DNA of 64,000 nt from Dyella tabacisoli (GTDB lineage: Bacteria; Pseudomonadota; Gammaproteobacteria; Xanthomonadales; Rhodanobacteraceae). The stretch spans positions 124,001 to 188,000 of the forward strand of contig NZ_KZ857173.1 in assembly GCF_003350925.1 (NCBI RefSeq). The letters are read 5' to 3'. The position numbers were made by a program, and so were the translations under genes. This document shows positions 1 to 8,318 of the stretch, piece after piece. Every line of letters starts with the position of its first letter. Position 1 is the stretch's first letter. A model generated the notes under the pieces. That model did not search any database. It had not been told where the DNA came from and saw nothing but the letters and a program-made list of their open reading frames with translations.

Positions 1-3000
1 AATCTGGCCGTGACCCTGGCCGAGGACGGCAATGCCGTGATCGACCTGCATGCGCAAACCGCCGATGTCGATGGTGATCCGCTGAGTATCCGCATCGTCA
101 GTGCGCCGCAGCACGGCACGCTCACGCAGAACACCGATGGCACCTTCACTTACGTGCCCGGTCCGCTGTTCTACGGCAGCGACAGCTTCAGCTACGTCGC
201 CAACGACGGCACGGTGGATTCCGGCGCGGCCACGGTAAGCCTCACCGTGACGCATGTGAACCACGCGCCGGTCGCTCATGACGCCAGCCTGCAAACACTG
301 GAAGAGCAAGCGATCAATGGCCGCCTGACCGACTACGGCACCGATGTCGATGGCGACCCGCTCAAGGCCAGCGTCGTCAACGGTCCGCAGCACGGAGCGC
401 TGAGCTTCAATGCCGACGGCAGCTTTACCTATACGCCTAACGCGTTGTATCGCGGCGACGACAGCTTCAGCTATCAATTGAACGATGGTTCGCTGAACTC
501 CGGTATCGCCACCGTCACCATCCACATGGCCCCGGTGAACCATCCGCCTGTCGCCAACGATCTGGCAGCGACCGTCGCCGAGGAAGGCACCCTGCTGCTC
601 GATCCGCGCACGCATGCCAGCGATCCCGATGGCGATGCCTTGACCACAGTGATCGTGAACGGACCGCTGCACGGCACGCTGACGCGCAACGCCGACGGCA
701 GTTACAGCTATGCGCCCAATGCGCTGTATCGCGGTACGGATAGCTTCACTTACAAGGTCAACGACGGCACCGTCGACTCCAATATGGCCACCGTCACCTT
801 GACGGTGACTCCGATCAACCACGCACCTACCGCGCAGAATGTCGCCCTCAGCGTCGCCGAAGAGGGTTCGGTCGCAGTGGATCTACGCCAGAGTGCCAAC
901 GATGTGGACGGCGATCCGCTCAGCACCATCATCGTCAGCGGCCCACTCCACGGCACCCTGAAACAAAACGCCGATGGCAGCTACACCTATCTGCCCAACG
1001 CGCTTTACCGTGGCATGGACAGCTTCAGCTACAAGGTCAACGACGGCACCGTCGACTCGAACATCGCCACGGTGAACCTGACCGTGACGCCGGTGAATCA
1101 TGCGCCGGTGGCGCAGGACGCCAATGCCAGCCTTCCCGAAGATGGCTCACTGGTCGTCGATCCGCGCCTCGATGCACACGATGTCGATGGCGATCCGCTC
1201 TCCGTCGCGATCGTCAGCGGCCCGGCGCACGGCAATCTGGTGCGCAATGCCGATGGCAGTTTCACCTACACACCGACGACGTATTTCGCCGGTGGCGACA
1301 GCTTCACCTACAAGATCAACGACGGCACGGTCGACTCCAACGTCGCTACGATCGTATTGACCATCACCCAGGTGAATCACGCGCCGGTCGCGGTCAACGA
1401 TACGGCGGCCACCGATCAAGGCAAGCCGGTGGTGATTAACGTGCTGGCGAACGATTCGGACATCGACAACAGCACGGGCCTGAATGCCGGCTCGGGCCGC
1501 GCGGCGAATGCCGGCCTCACGGCCCGCATCATCAGCCAGCCGGCAAACGGTGTGGTGAGCGTAAATGCCGATGGCACACTGACCTACACGCCGACAGCAG
1601 CCTTCAGCGGCACCGACAGCTTCAGCTATGTCGCCAACGACGGTCAGCTCGATTCAGCGGTGGCTTCGGTGACCATCACGGTCAAGGCTACCAACCATCC
1701 GCCGGTTGCCAATGACGATGTGTTCAACGGCAAGCAAGGCATTCCGTTGAGTTTCAATCCGCTTACCAACGACACCGACGCCGATGGCGATCCGTTGTCG
1801 CTGGTGCTGGTCAGCGGCCCCAGCCATGGTGTGCTAAGCCGCAATGCCGATGGCAGTCTCAGCTATACCTCGGACAGCAGTTGGAACGGTACCGATACCC
1901 TCACCTACCAGGCCAGCGACGGCAAATCGCTGTCGAATGTCGCCACGGTGCGTTTGATTATCGCAGCGGTTAATCATGCGCCGGTCGCGGTCAACGACAG
2001 CGCATCCATCCACAACAACCAGACCGCCATCATCAATGTGCTGGCGAACGACAGCGATGCCGACGGCGACAAGCTCACCACCCGCCTGGTCGATAAGGCC
2101 AAGCACGGTACGGTGACCCACAACGCCGATGGCAGCTTCAGCTATACCGCGTCGTGCGGCTATATCGGCACCGACACGTTCACCTACGTCGACAACGACG
2201 GCAAGGTCGATTCCAACCTCGCCACGGTGACCATCACCGTGCTTGGCCCGAACCTGCCGCCGATCGCCTTCGATGATTTCGCCCGCACTAACGAGAACGC
2301 CGCGGTGAAGATCGATCCGCTGGCCAATGATTGGGATCCGAACGGCGACGTGCTGCATACGCGCGTACTCTGCGGCCCCCAGCATGGCAGCCTGTCGCTC
2401 AACGCCGATGGCACTTACACCTATACGCCCAATGCGAACTGGTACGGTTTGGACGGCTTTACCTATGTAGCCAACGACGGTCAATTCGACTCCAATCCGG
2501 CCATGGTGTGGATCCGCGTGGCTTACGTGGAACAGCCACCCGTCGCCAACGACGATGCCTTTACCGTGCATGCCGGCCAGACCACACGCCTCGATGTGCT
2601 CAGTAACGATACTCACGATGAAGAGGACGACGACGAATTCAGCGCACGGGTGGTCACCGGGCCGAAACATGGCAAGGTCACCCAGAATGACGACGGCAGC
2701 CTGAGTTACACCGCCGTAGCCGGTTTCGTGGGCACCGATACGTTCACCTATGTAGCGAACGACGGCGAGGTCGATTCAAAACCAGCCGTCGTCACGCTGA
2801 CTGTGCTGGCGCCCGATCGTCCGCCGGTAGCGCACGATGACAAGGCAACCACGGCGGAGAACACCGCTGTGCGGGTGGATCTGCTCGCCAACGACAGCGA
2901 TCCCGACGGCGACGCGCTCAAGGCACGCATCGTCTGCGGTCCCTGCCACGGCACCCTGCATCTCAATGCCGACGGCAGCTACACCTACACGCCGGACAAG

Positions 3001-3642
3001 AACTGGTACGGCACCGACGGCTTCAGCTATCGCGCCAGCGATGGCCAACTGGAGTCGAACGTGGCGATGGTATGCATCACGGTTACCCCGGTAAGCCAGC
3101 CGCCCACGGCATGCAATGCCAGCTTCCAGGTTGAGCGCGATGGCCGTGTGCGCATCGACTTCGATGATCTGGTCAATGACGACGACGGCCATTGCCTCAC
3201 ACTCAGCCTGGGCAAGCCGGGTCAAGGCACGCTCACCCGTAGTCGTGACGGCGACTATATCTATCGGCCGAAGCCTGGCTTCACCGGCATCGATACCTTC
3301 ACTTACACGGTAAGCGACGGCAAGCTCAGTGCCACCGCCACCATCACCTTGAAGGTGGTCGAAGACGACGATTGCTGGAATGAAGCCAGCGTGATGGTGG
3401 TGTCGGGCGCAAGGTCCACCAGCTATAACAAGCCTGACTACGGCTATATCGTCATCAATCAGGGCGGCAAACCGAAGAAGGACGATATGCCGGTTCTGGA
3501 TTGGAGCTCGCATGGCGATAATGGAATCGGCCGGGCAGAACCTATCGGCGGAAGCTGGTGGAATGCACTACTGGACGAGCCGCTGTTGAGTTCGGCTGAT
3601 TTGGCTAAGCAGAGTGGTCTGGTGGTGAAACGACCGAACTGA
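1..3642 (+). CDS. Giant tandem cadherin-like repeat surface/secreted protein (5' truncated)
   Basis: The reading frame is open from base 1, and its first codons already match the repeat consensus, so the gene starts upstream of the window. About 12 repeats of roughly 90-100 residues follow. Each begins with a linker such as NHAPVA and carries D-x-DGDPL, GPxHGTL, NADGSYTY, DSFSY and NDGTVDSN blocks. This matches the cadherin-like/VCBS-type Ig-fold repeats of large bacterial adhesins; the DxDGD blocks probably bind calcium. Repeats 2-5 are nearly identical, while the later ones (linkers LPP, QPP, RPP) diverge and gain cysteines. The C-terminal 95 residues are unlike the repeats. They hold no RTX (GGxGxD) nonapeptides and no LPxTG or autotransporter barrel, so the export route is not a textbook one. 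The secretion genes at 8.3-15.8 kb are the likely exporters (inference). A terminator follows the stop. Confidence 0.85.
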   Translation, partial: NLAVTLAEDGNAVIDLHAQTADVDGDPLSIRIVSAPQHGTLTQNTDGTFTYVPGPLFYGSDSFSYVANDGTVDSGAATVSLTVTHVNHAPVAHDASLQTLEEQAINGRLTDYGTDVDGDPLKASVVNGPQHGALSFNADGSFTYTPNALYRGDDSFSYQLNDGSLNSGIATVTIHMAPVNHPPVANDLAATVAEEGTLLLDPRTHASDPDGDALTTVIVNGPLHGTLTRNADGSYSYAPNALYRGTDSFTYKVNDGTVDSNMATVTLTVTPINHAPTAQNVALSVAEEGSVAVDLRQSANDVDGDPLSTIIVSGPLHGTLKQNADGSYTYLPNALYRGMDSFSYKVNDGTVDSNIATVNLTVTPVNHAPVAQDANASLPEDGSLVVDPRLDAHDVDGDPLSVAIVSGPAHGNLVRNADGSFTYTPTTYFAGGDSFTYKINDGTVDSNVATIVLTITQVNHAPVAVNDTAATDQGKPVVINVLANDSDIDNSTGLNAGSGRAANAGLTARIISQPANGVVSVNADGTLTYTPTAAFSGTDSFSYVANDGQLDSAVASVTITVKATNHPPVANDDVFNGKQGIPLSFNPLTNDTDADGDPLSLVLVSGPSHGVLSRNADGSLSYTSDSSWNGTDTLTYQASDGKSLSNVATVRLIIAAVNHAPVAVNDSASIHNNQTAIINVLANDSDADGDKLTTRLVDKAKHGTVTHNADGSFSYTASCGYIGTDTFTYVDNDGKVDSNLATVTITVLGPNLPPIAFDDFARTNENAAVKIDPLANDWDPNGDVLHTRVLCGPQHGSLSLNADGTYTYTPNANWYGLDGFTYVANDGQFDSNPAMVWIRVAYVEQPPVANDDAFTVHAGQTTRLDVLSNDTHDEEDDDEFSARVVTGPKHGKVTQNDDGSLSYTAVAGFVGTDTFTYVANDGEVDSKPAVVTLTVLAPDRPPVAHDDKATTAENTAVRVDLLANDSDPDGDALKARIVCGPCHGTLHLNADGSYTYTPDKNWYGTDGFSYRASDGQLESNVAMVCITVTPVSQPPTACNASFQVERDGRVRIDFDDLVNDDDGHCLTLSLGKPGQGTLTRSRDGDYIYRPKPGFTGIDTFTYTVSDGKLSATATITLKVVEDDDCWNEASVMVVSGARSTSYNKPDYGYIVINQGGKPKKDDMPVLDWSSHGDNGIGRAEPIGGSWWNALLDEPLLSSADLAKQSGLVVKRPN

Positions 3643-3656
3643 ACTGGCCGCCATGG

Positions 3657-3687
3657 AGAAGCCCCTTGCTGGAGCGGGGGCTTCTTT
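3657..3687 (+). terminator. Rho-independent terminator after the cadherin-repeat gene
   Basis: AGAAGCCCC (3657-3665) pairs perfectly with GGGGCTTCT (3677-3685) across an 11-nt loop and is followed by a short T run. It sits 15 nt after the TGA of the repeat protein and before the next gene's start. Confidence 0.75.
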
Positions 3688-3750
3688 GCGTCCATCCGAT
3701 GCAGGGAGTGACTTGTGCCATATGCCCGACTAACCAAGGAATCTTCGCGG

Positions 3751-4455
3751 ATGATGGCTGACTTGCTAACAAAGCATTTGCCTTGGCATAGGCTCTTCAT
3801 AGGAGCATGCCTACTCGCCATGCCGATTCGCGGCATTACCGCCGATACGACCTATGCATCTATCGATGCGTTTCTTCGATCTCTGCCGAACGCGAGTCTC
3901 GAAAAACAAGCGCGAGGCGATCTGAATGGCGATGGGCGAGCCGACTGGGTCGGTTCCATACGGCGGCAACATACCGGTGAAAAGGGTAACGACGAGACCC
4001 GGCAAATCTATGTGCTTATGCAAATGCCGTCGGGCACTTATACGGTGGCGGCTCAATCACACGAGGCCATCATCGCCAGTGGAACAGCCAATAACGATTT
4101 CGATGAAATCACCCTGTCGGGTAGCAGCTTCTATCTGAGTCAAAGCAGTGCATGGCACGAGTGTGTGAACACCACCACCACCCAGGTTCAATGGCGCCAC
4201 GGTATGTTGCGGTTGATTGGCGTGGATTATCAATCATCGTTGAGTAGTCAAGACGGGAGCCCGACTCCCCTGAAGACATTTCATCTCAGCAGAAACACAC
4301 TGACCGGCGTTACGATCGAAGAGATCATTGCAAACGGCAAGCCTGCAGAAACGATTAAGTCGAAAACCGTCATGAAGCCGACTTATCTGCAGGATTATCC
4401 CGACGGCGATTTCAATCTGCGTGCAGAAGACTTCAAGCATGATCCTTGTCGCTAG
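3751..4455 (+). CDS. Exported hypothetical protein with a DxNxDGxxD motif
   Basis: The protein has 234 residues. I place the start at ATG 3751 because AAGGA lies 10 nt upstream; a GTG at 3715 in the same frame would give a longer, less typical leader. The N-terminus (about 30 residues, ending near RGITA) looks like a Sec signal peptide. The mature part begins with a helical stretch, then GDLNGDGRADWV, a calcium-binding-like DxNxDGxxD loop seen in FG-GAP/dockerin-type proteins. The rest is beta-rich with one Cys near the middle (WHECVN) and one at the end. I do not recognise the family. It lies between the giant repeat protein and the ATP-grasp pair, so an accessory extracytoplasmic role in that locus is possible. 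Confidence 0.6.
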   Translation: MMADLLTKHLPWHRLFIGACLLAMPIRGITADTTYASIDAFLRSLPNASLEKQARGDLNGDGRADWVGSIRRQHTGEKGNDETRQIYVLMQMPSGTYTVAAQSHEAIIASGTANNDFDEITLSGSSFYLSQSSAWHECVNTTTTQVQWRHGMLRLIGVDYQSSLSSQDGSPTPLKTFHLSRNTLTGVTIEEIIANGKPAETIKSKTVMKPTYLQDYPDGDFNLRAEDFKHDPCR

Positions 4456-4563
4456 AGGTGAAAGCTGCCGATATAACCGCATTCGAGCAACTCACATCAC
4501 CTTCACACTCCCTAGATAGCGCGATAGCTACGTTTGCCGGCTATCAACTACGGGGAAACGTGT

Positions 4564-5988
4564 ATGAACGCTACGGCTCTGCTCGACCGCGCACCGATAG
4601 AAATACTCAGTCAGCAATTGCGACAGCACGGCAGTTGCAATCTGTTATCGGAAGCACTGGCTGGACTGGTAACGCCGGATGCGCTGCGGCAGGATCAGCT
4701 CGACTATGCCAAGGCGCTGGACGGCTATGGCATTCGACACGAGCAGAAGCCTATTCCTTATCAAGGCTTGCCGTATGTCATGACACGGCGAACTTTCGAG
4801 AATGCGACGGACCGTTTCCATCGGCTGTTCGACATTCTCGAACGAGTGATCGACCTTTATCTTAATGAGCCGGTGGTACGCGATTTCTTCCGCCTGCAAC
4901 CGCGGCACGATCGCCTGATTCGCATGGGCGCCGGTTATCGCCCACGCATCCAGTACTGCCGCTACGACTTCACTCTCAATGCTCGCGGAACGCCACGCAT
5001 CTTCGAGTTGAACAGTCACTCGCCGGCCGCTTCGACTTACGCCGAATATTTCGCTCGCCTGCTGCAAGGCAGCCGCTGCCTGGCCCAATTGCGCAAGCAG
5101 GGCCTGCGGCCGGTGCAGACGCCGCTGGAAAGTCCCGGCGCTTTCGCCAAGGCGATGCTGCGTTCGGCCGAGCAGTCGGGTTATCTGCGTGCGGGGCGAC
5201 AGGTGGCGGTGCTAAACAGCCGTTACCTCACCATGAACACCGAGCTGGATCATATTGCCGAGCAGTTTCGAGCCGAGGGCTGCAACGTCGTGCGCTGCTT
5301 CGTCGAAGACTTGCGCTTCGATGGGCAGCATCTTTTCTACGGCGATATTCCGGTCCAACTCACTTTCAACAAATTCGACGATACACATGGGCCAGATGCT
5401 TACGAGTGCGCCTTCAGCCGCACCACGGCCGAGGTACAGGCTTATCTGGATGCCTATGAGGCTGATGCGGTCTTCGGGGTCAACTCTTTCCCCAGCATGT
5501 ATTTGCCCGAGCAGAAAAGCACGCTGGCATTTCTGTGGAGCCCATTACTGCACCCGTATCTTGAACGCGAGGAAATCGAACTTATCGAAGAAATCGTGCC
5601 GCACACCGTGCTAGTACGGCATATGTCCAGCAATGAGCTGGCCATAGTGGCTGCGCAACGCGAGCGCTATGTGCTCAAGCGTTCGCTGGATACGCGCGGA
5701 CGTAGCGTATTGATCGGTCGAGGGGCGACCGAGGCCGAGTGGCGGCAGAGTTTGTCGGCGGCCCGTGCCGAGCCGGCCGGCGACGACTTCGTGCTGCAAG
5801 AGCTGGCTCCGGTAGAACATTGCACAACTCGACAGCTCAACGATGGCGAGCCTACCGAGGTATTCACTTCGCTGGCCTGCTTCCTTTTTCAGGGCGACCC
5901 GATGGGCGTCGTCGTACGCACGTCGACAGAAGAGACGACCAATGTAGGCCGGCAGGGTTTTGTGCAACCCGCGTTGATTGTCGAGTAA
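4564..5988 (+). CDS. ATP-grasp-like enzyme, glutathionylspermidine-synthase-like (first of a pair)
   Basis: The protein has 474 residues. ATG 4564 follows a GGGGAAA purine run at good spacing; an in-frame TTG at 4534 is the less likely alternative. Visible signatures are an acidic strand FELNSHSPA (E148, N150), reminiscent of the FNADTP substrate/Mg site of the glutathionylspermidine synthase family, then a region YVLKRSLDTRGRSV (K372) resembling an ATP-grasp nucleotide-binding lysine strand, and FVLQEL near the C-terminus. No signal peptide is seen, so it should be cytoplasmic. The family forms amide bonds between a carboxylate and an amine using ATP; the substrate here is unknown. The next gene starts 4 nt after its stop, encodes a similar fold and carries the same acidic motif at almost the same residue number. 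Possible roles are a polyamine or peptide conjugation that serves the export locus, but this is inference. Confidence 0.55.
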   Translation: MNATALLDRAPIEILSQQLRQHGSCNLLSEALAGLVTPDALRQDQLDYAKALDGYGIRHEQKPIPYQGLPYVMTRRTFENATDRFHRLFDILERVIDLYLNEPVVRDFFRLQPRHDRLIRMGAGYRPRIQYCRYDFTLNARGTPRIFELNSHSPAASTYAEYFARLLQGSRCLAQLRKQGLRPVQTPLESPGAFAKAMLRSAEQSGYLRAGRQVAVLNSRYLTMNTELDHIAEQFRAEGCNVVRCFVEDLRFDGQHLFYGDIPVQLTFNKFDDTHGPDAYECAFSRTTAEVQAYLDAYEADAVFGVNSFPSMYLPEQKSTLAFLWSPLLHPYLEREEIELIEEIVPHTVLVRHMSSNELAIVAAQRERYVLKRSLDTRGRSVLIGRGATEAEWRQSLSAARAEPAGDDFVLQELAPVEHCTTRQLNDGEPTEVFTSLACFLFQGDPMGVVVRTSTEETTNVGRQGFVQPALIVE

Positions 5989-5992
5989 TCGC

Positions 5993-7387
5993 ATGGACTC
6001 CACCCCCGACCTTTTGTCGAGCAATGTCCTGGATCCCATCCTCTACCCGCTGCCGATAGCCTCGGCGACGGCGCCTGCGGCGTTGCTGAAGGACTTTCGC
6101 CAACGATTGCCGCGAACGACCTGGGCCAGCCAAACCCCGGATACCTTGATGGCGCCGGTATGGTCGGCGGCATCTTCGGTAGCGCATTTCGAAGCCCGCC
6201 TGCTCGCCCTGTTCCGCGCGCATCTTAAAATCCTCCATGCGCTGCAGACCGAAACCTCGCGTGAAGGAAGCTGGCGGCAATACGCCGATCTACTGAAGAT
6301 CGTCCGCACCTACAATCGTTGGCCGGTATTGGGCGAAGGCGAACCCTTGCCGGCGGATAGCCTGGTATCGCCCGATGCCGCACGTTTGCTGTATGGACGT
6401 CCCGACATCGTACTCGGCGAGGCGGGGCCGATGGTGGTCGAGACCAACTTCGATACCGGGCTGGGAGGCTACACGCGGCCCGACGATATCTGGGCTATCG
6501 CCGCCGAGTTGTTCGCACCGCCGGCCGATTTTCTGGTCACCGGCCGTCCCTTGGATGGTTTCGCCGCTTACTTTGCCGAACTGGCAGACGGTTCGCCGTG
6601 CGATATCCACTGGATCATGAAAAACGACGACGCGGTCCGACGCGAGCTGGCCCCGGTATTGAACCGGCTCAACCGCCATACGACGGGGGTTGAACACATC
6701 ATCCATTACGCCGGCGAACCGGTGCCGCCGCTACGCGGCGATCGAACAGCCTGGCTGCATCGGGCCTGCTCGATCTATTCGGTGAATCGCGACCGGGAAC
6801 ACTTCGCCACGTTGCTGACCGAACTGATGCCGCTAGTGCGCGGCTGTACCGTGCCGGTGTGGCTGTCGGTGCTGGACTCCAAATTGTTTCTGGCCTGGCT
6901 TAGCGATCCGGCGGCCAGACCCGCCTCGCTATCGGCCGAGGAATGTGAAGCGGTGGAGAGCCTGCTGCCGTGGACACGGGTGCTGTCCTTGTTGCAAGGC
7001 GAGGAGCTTGAGCAAGTGCGGCGCAACCGGGCCGATTTCATCCTCAAGAAATCCGATTCATTTCAGGCGAAAGAAGTTCATTTCGGCTGCAATCTTTCAA
7101 GCCAGGCATGGACCGATCTGCTGGAGCAGCGCCGCATGCAACCGGCCTGGATGGACGAAACGGCCAATATCTGGATCGTGCAGAAACGCGTACGCCCACG
7201 CGCTTACGACTTGATCGAATACACCGATGCGGGCCCGGTCGAACGCCGCACCGGCGTCTCATGCTGCCCTTACCTGCTGGGCGGCAAACTGCGCGGCCTG
7301 GAAACCTGGGTAACCCCATTCACCCCGGATATGTCGATGATTCACCGCATGCAGTTCGTGCCGCATTTCATTCGACCAGGGGTGTAG
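5993..7387 (+). CDS. ATP-grasp-like enzyme (second of a pair)
   Basis: The protein has 464 residues. ATG 5993 begins 4 nt after the previous stop, so the two genes are almost certainly co-translated. The motif MVVETNFDTGLGGYTRP (E150, N152) sits at the same place as FELNSH in the preceding protein, and FILKKSDSFQAKEVHFG (K352) corresponds to its nucleotide-binding lysine strand. Overall identity between the two looks low, suggesting an ancient duplication or a heterodimer in which one subunit may be regulatory. Near the C-terminus IWIVQKRVRP matches the position of FVLQEL in its partner. No signal peptide or membrane segment is visible. The gene is followed by two interspersed repeat elements and no strong terminator. 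Confidence 0.5.
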   Translation: MDSTPDLLSSNVLDPILYPLPIASATAPAALLKDFRQRLPRTTWASQTPDTLMAPVWSAASSVAHFEARLLALFRAHLKILHALQTETSREGSWRQYADLLKIVRTYNRWPVLGEGEPLPADSLVSPDAARLLYGRPDIVLGEAGPMVVETNFDTGLGGYTRPDDIWAIAAELFAPPADFLVTGRPLDGFAAYFAELADGSPCDIHWIMKNDDAVRRELAPVLNRLNRHTTGVEHIIHYAGEPVPPLRGDRTAWLHRACSIYSVNRDREHFATLLTELMPLVRGCTVPVWLSVLDSKLFLAWLSDPAARPASLSAEECEAVESLLPWTRVLSLLQGEELEQVRRNRADFILKKSDSFQAKEVHFGCNLSSQAWTDLLEQRRMQPAWMDETANIWIVQKRVRPRAYDLIEYTDAGPVERRTGVSCCPYLLGGKLRGLETWVTPFTPDMSMIHRMQFVPHFIRPGV

Positions 7388-7397
7388 CGACCATCTG

Positions 7398-7434
7398 CTC
7401 CCTCCCCTGCCTGCAGGGGAGGGTTAGGGAGGGG
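7398..7434. repeat. REP-like GGGGAGGG palindromic repeat, copy 1
   Basis: CCCTCCCCTGC is followed by its complement GCAGGGGAGGG and then TTAGGGAGGGG. The same unit recurs at 34197-34233 and 34647-34684 in the other orientation. It lies just after a stop codon, as REP elements usually do. Confidence 0.7.
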
Positions 7435-7468
7435 TTGCAACCTTGCGACAAGAATTCACCCTCTTCCA

Positions 7469-7512
7469 GCCCCTGCAATCGAAGGAAGTCCCTTTTCGGA
7501 ACAAGCAGAGGG
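7469..7512. repeat. Interspersed repeat of the CCCTGC...AAGCAGAGGG type, copy 1
   Basis: GCCCCTGC, then CGAAGGAAGTCCCTTTTC, then GGAACAAGCAGAGGG. A second copy with few mismatches lies at 40129-40173. Both contain an internal short hairpin around AGTCCC/GGGAC and both are intergenic. Bases 7388-7616 hold these two repeats and no gene that I can support. Confidence 0.65.
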
Positions 7513-7616
7513 ATGGGCAAAACGCAGCAATGCTTTCAAACACATCAGGCATTCCTCACGGAAAGGCCATGGTGTTGCTTCTTAGTTGGCAGCATCGCCA
7601 AGCAGATCTACTCGAC

Positions 7617-7931
7617 CTACGACTCCGGCGGTACGATCACCACGCTATGAATACCTTCGCGCTGTGCCAGGCCCGGCCCGAACTGAACCACGTGACCGTC
7701 TTTCAGAATCACCGTGTAGTCGGTATGGGTGACGGATATGCGGGAACGGTGGCGAGCGAGATAGGTATAGATCTCGAACTCGGCGACGGTACGCATGGCA
7801 TCGGGACGGCCGAGCGTAGCGACGACCTGCTCGCGCGTGGTGCCTGGATCGAGTTGTGTGATCTTTTGACCGGTGGTGTGACAACCAGCCAGCGCGACCG
7901 CTAATGCGGCCATTCCTGTAATGCGCTTCAT
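7617..7931 (-). CDS. BamE/SmpA-OmlA-like small lipoprotein
   Basis: The protein has 104 residues. ATG at 7931 follows AGGGGGAGTC, and the N-terminus MKRITGMAALAVALAGC is a lipoprotein signal with lipobox LAGC (Cys17). The frame stays open far upstream, but that extension has no features of a protein. The mature part GTTREQVVATLGRPDAMR, then a strand with TYTY-like aromatic pattern and YTVILKDGHVVQFG, fits the SmpA/OmlA fold, in which a GxTxxxVxxxLGxP helix is typical. BamE belongs to the outer-membrane beta-barrel assembly machine; single-domain paralogues of unknown role are common, and this is probably one of them. It is encoded against the surrounding + strand genes and is divergent from the TolC-like operon. 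Confidence 0.75.
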   Translation of the reverse strand: MKRITGMAALAVALAGCHTTGQKITQLDPGTTREQVVATLGRPDAMRTVAEFEIYTYLARHRSRISVTHTDYTVILKDGHVVQFGPGLAQREGIHSVVIVPPES

Positions 7932-8318
7932 GACTCCCCCTGAGACTGGCAACACCGGTGCAACCAGCGCTGCGTTGTGCCAAATGGTAGCGTAAGTTTT
8001 GTGGCACGCAGCCCATCGGATTATCGCAATTTCTTGCGACTCGTTGAATGAACCAACAGGCTTGGCACTGTCATCGACGCGGTGCCAGAATGCCCATGCT
8101 GCAGGGGGACTACTGGAACAACGCAAGGCCTGTTGCCGCGCTGATAAGGCGTGGCTGTGCGGCTCTTCGTTGCGTTCCGTGATGGACCAGCCTCTCCCTG
8201 CGGCCACAGCGAAGGGATTTGAGGTGCGACGCGAAAGTCTTCATGTCTATGGCGTAAGTTCGGGTCACCGTTTTGCGCACGAGGTACTGCCACGCCGACA
8301 CGTTCTGGGCGGTATGCC
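7932..8318. other. Divergent intergenic region before the TolC-like operon, with a possible coupled small ORF
   Basis: This 387-nt gap should hold the promoters for the lipoprotein (-) and the export operon (+). I cannot point to a convincing -35/-10 pair. On the + strand a 46-codon frame (ATG 8182, stop 8322) ends in an ATGA overlap with the TolC-like start, and that start has only a weak GGGCGG as ribosome site. The peptide has no recognisable features. A longer version beginning at 7999 exists. Translation of this frame is uncertain. Confidence 0.3.

Noticed and set aside
1834-3513. Long antisense frames opposite the cadherin-repeat gene
   Set aside because: Their repeated pattern mirrors the coding repeats; they have no independent features.
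7932-8207. N-terminal extension of the BamE-like lipoprotein
   Set aside because: The real lipoprotein signal starts at 7931 behind a ribosome site; the extension has no protein character.
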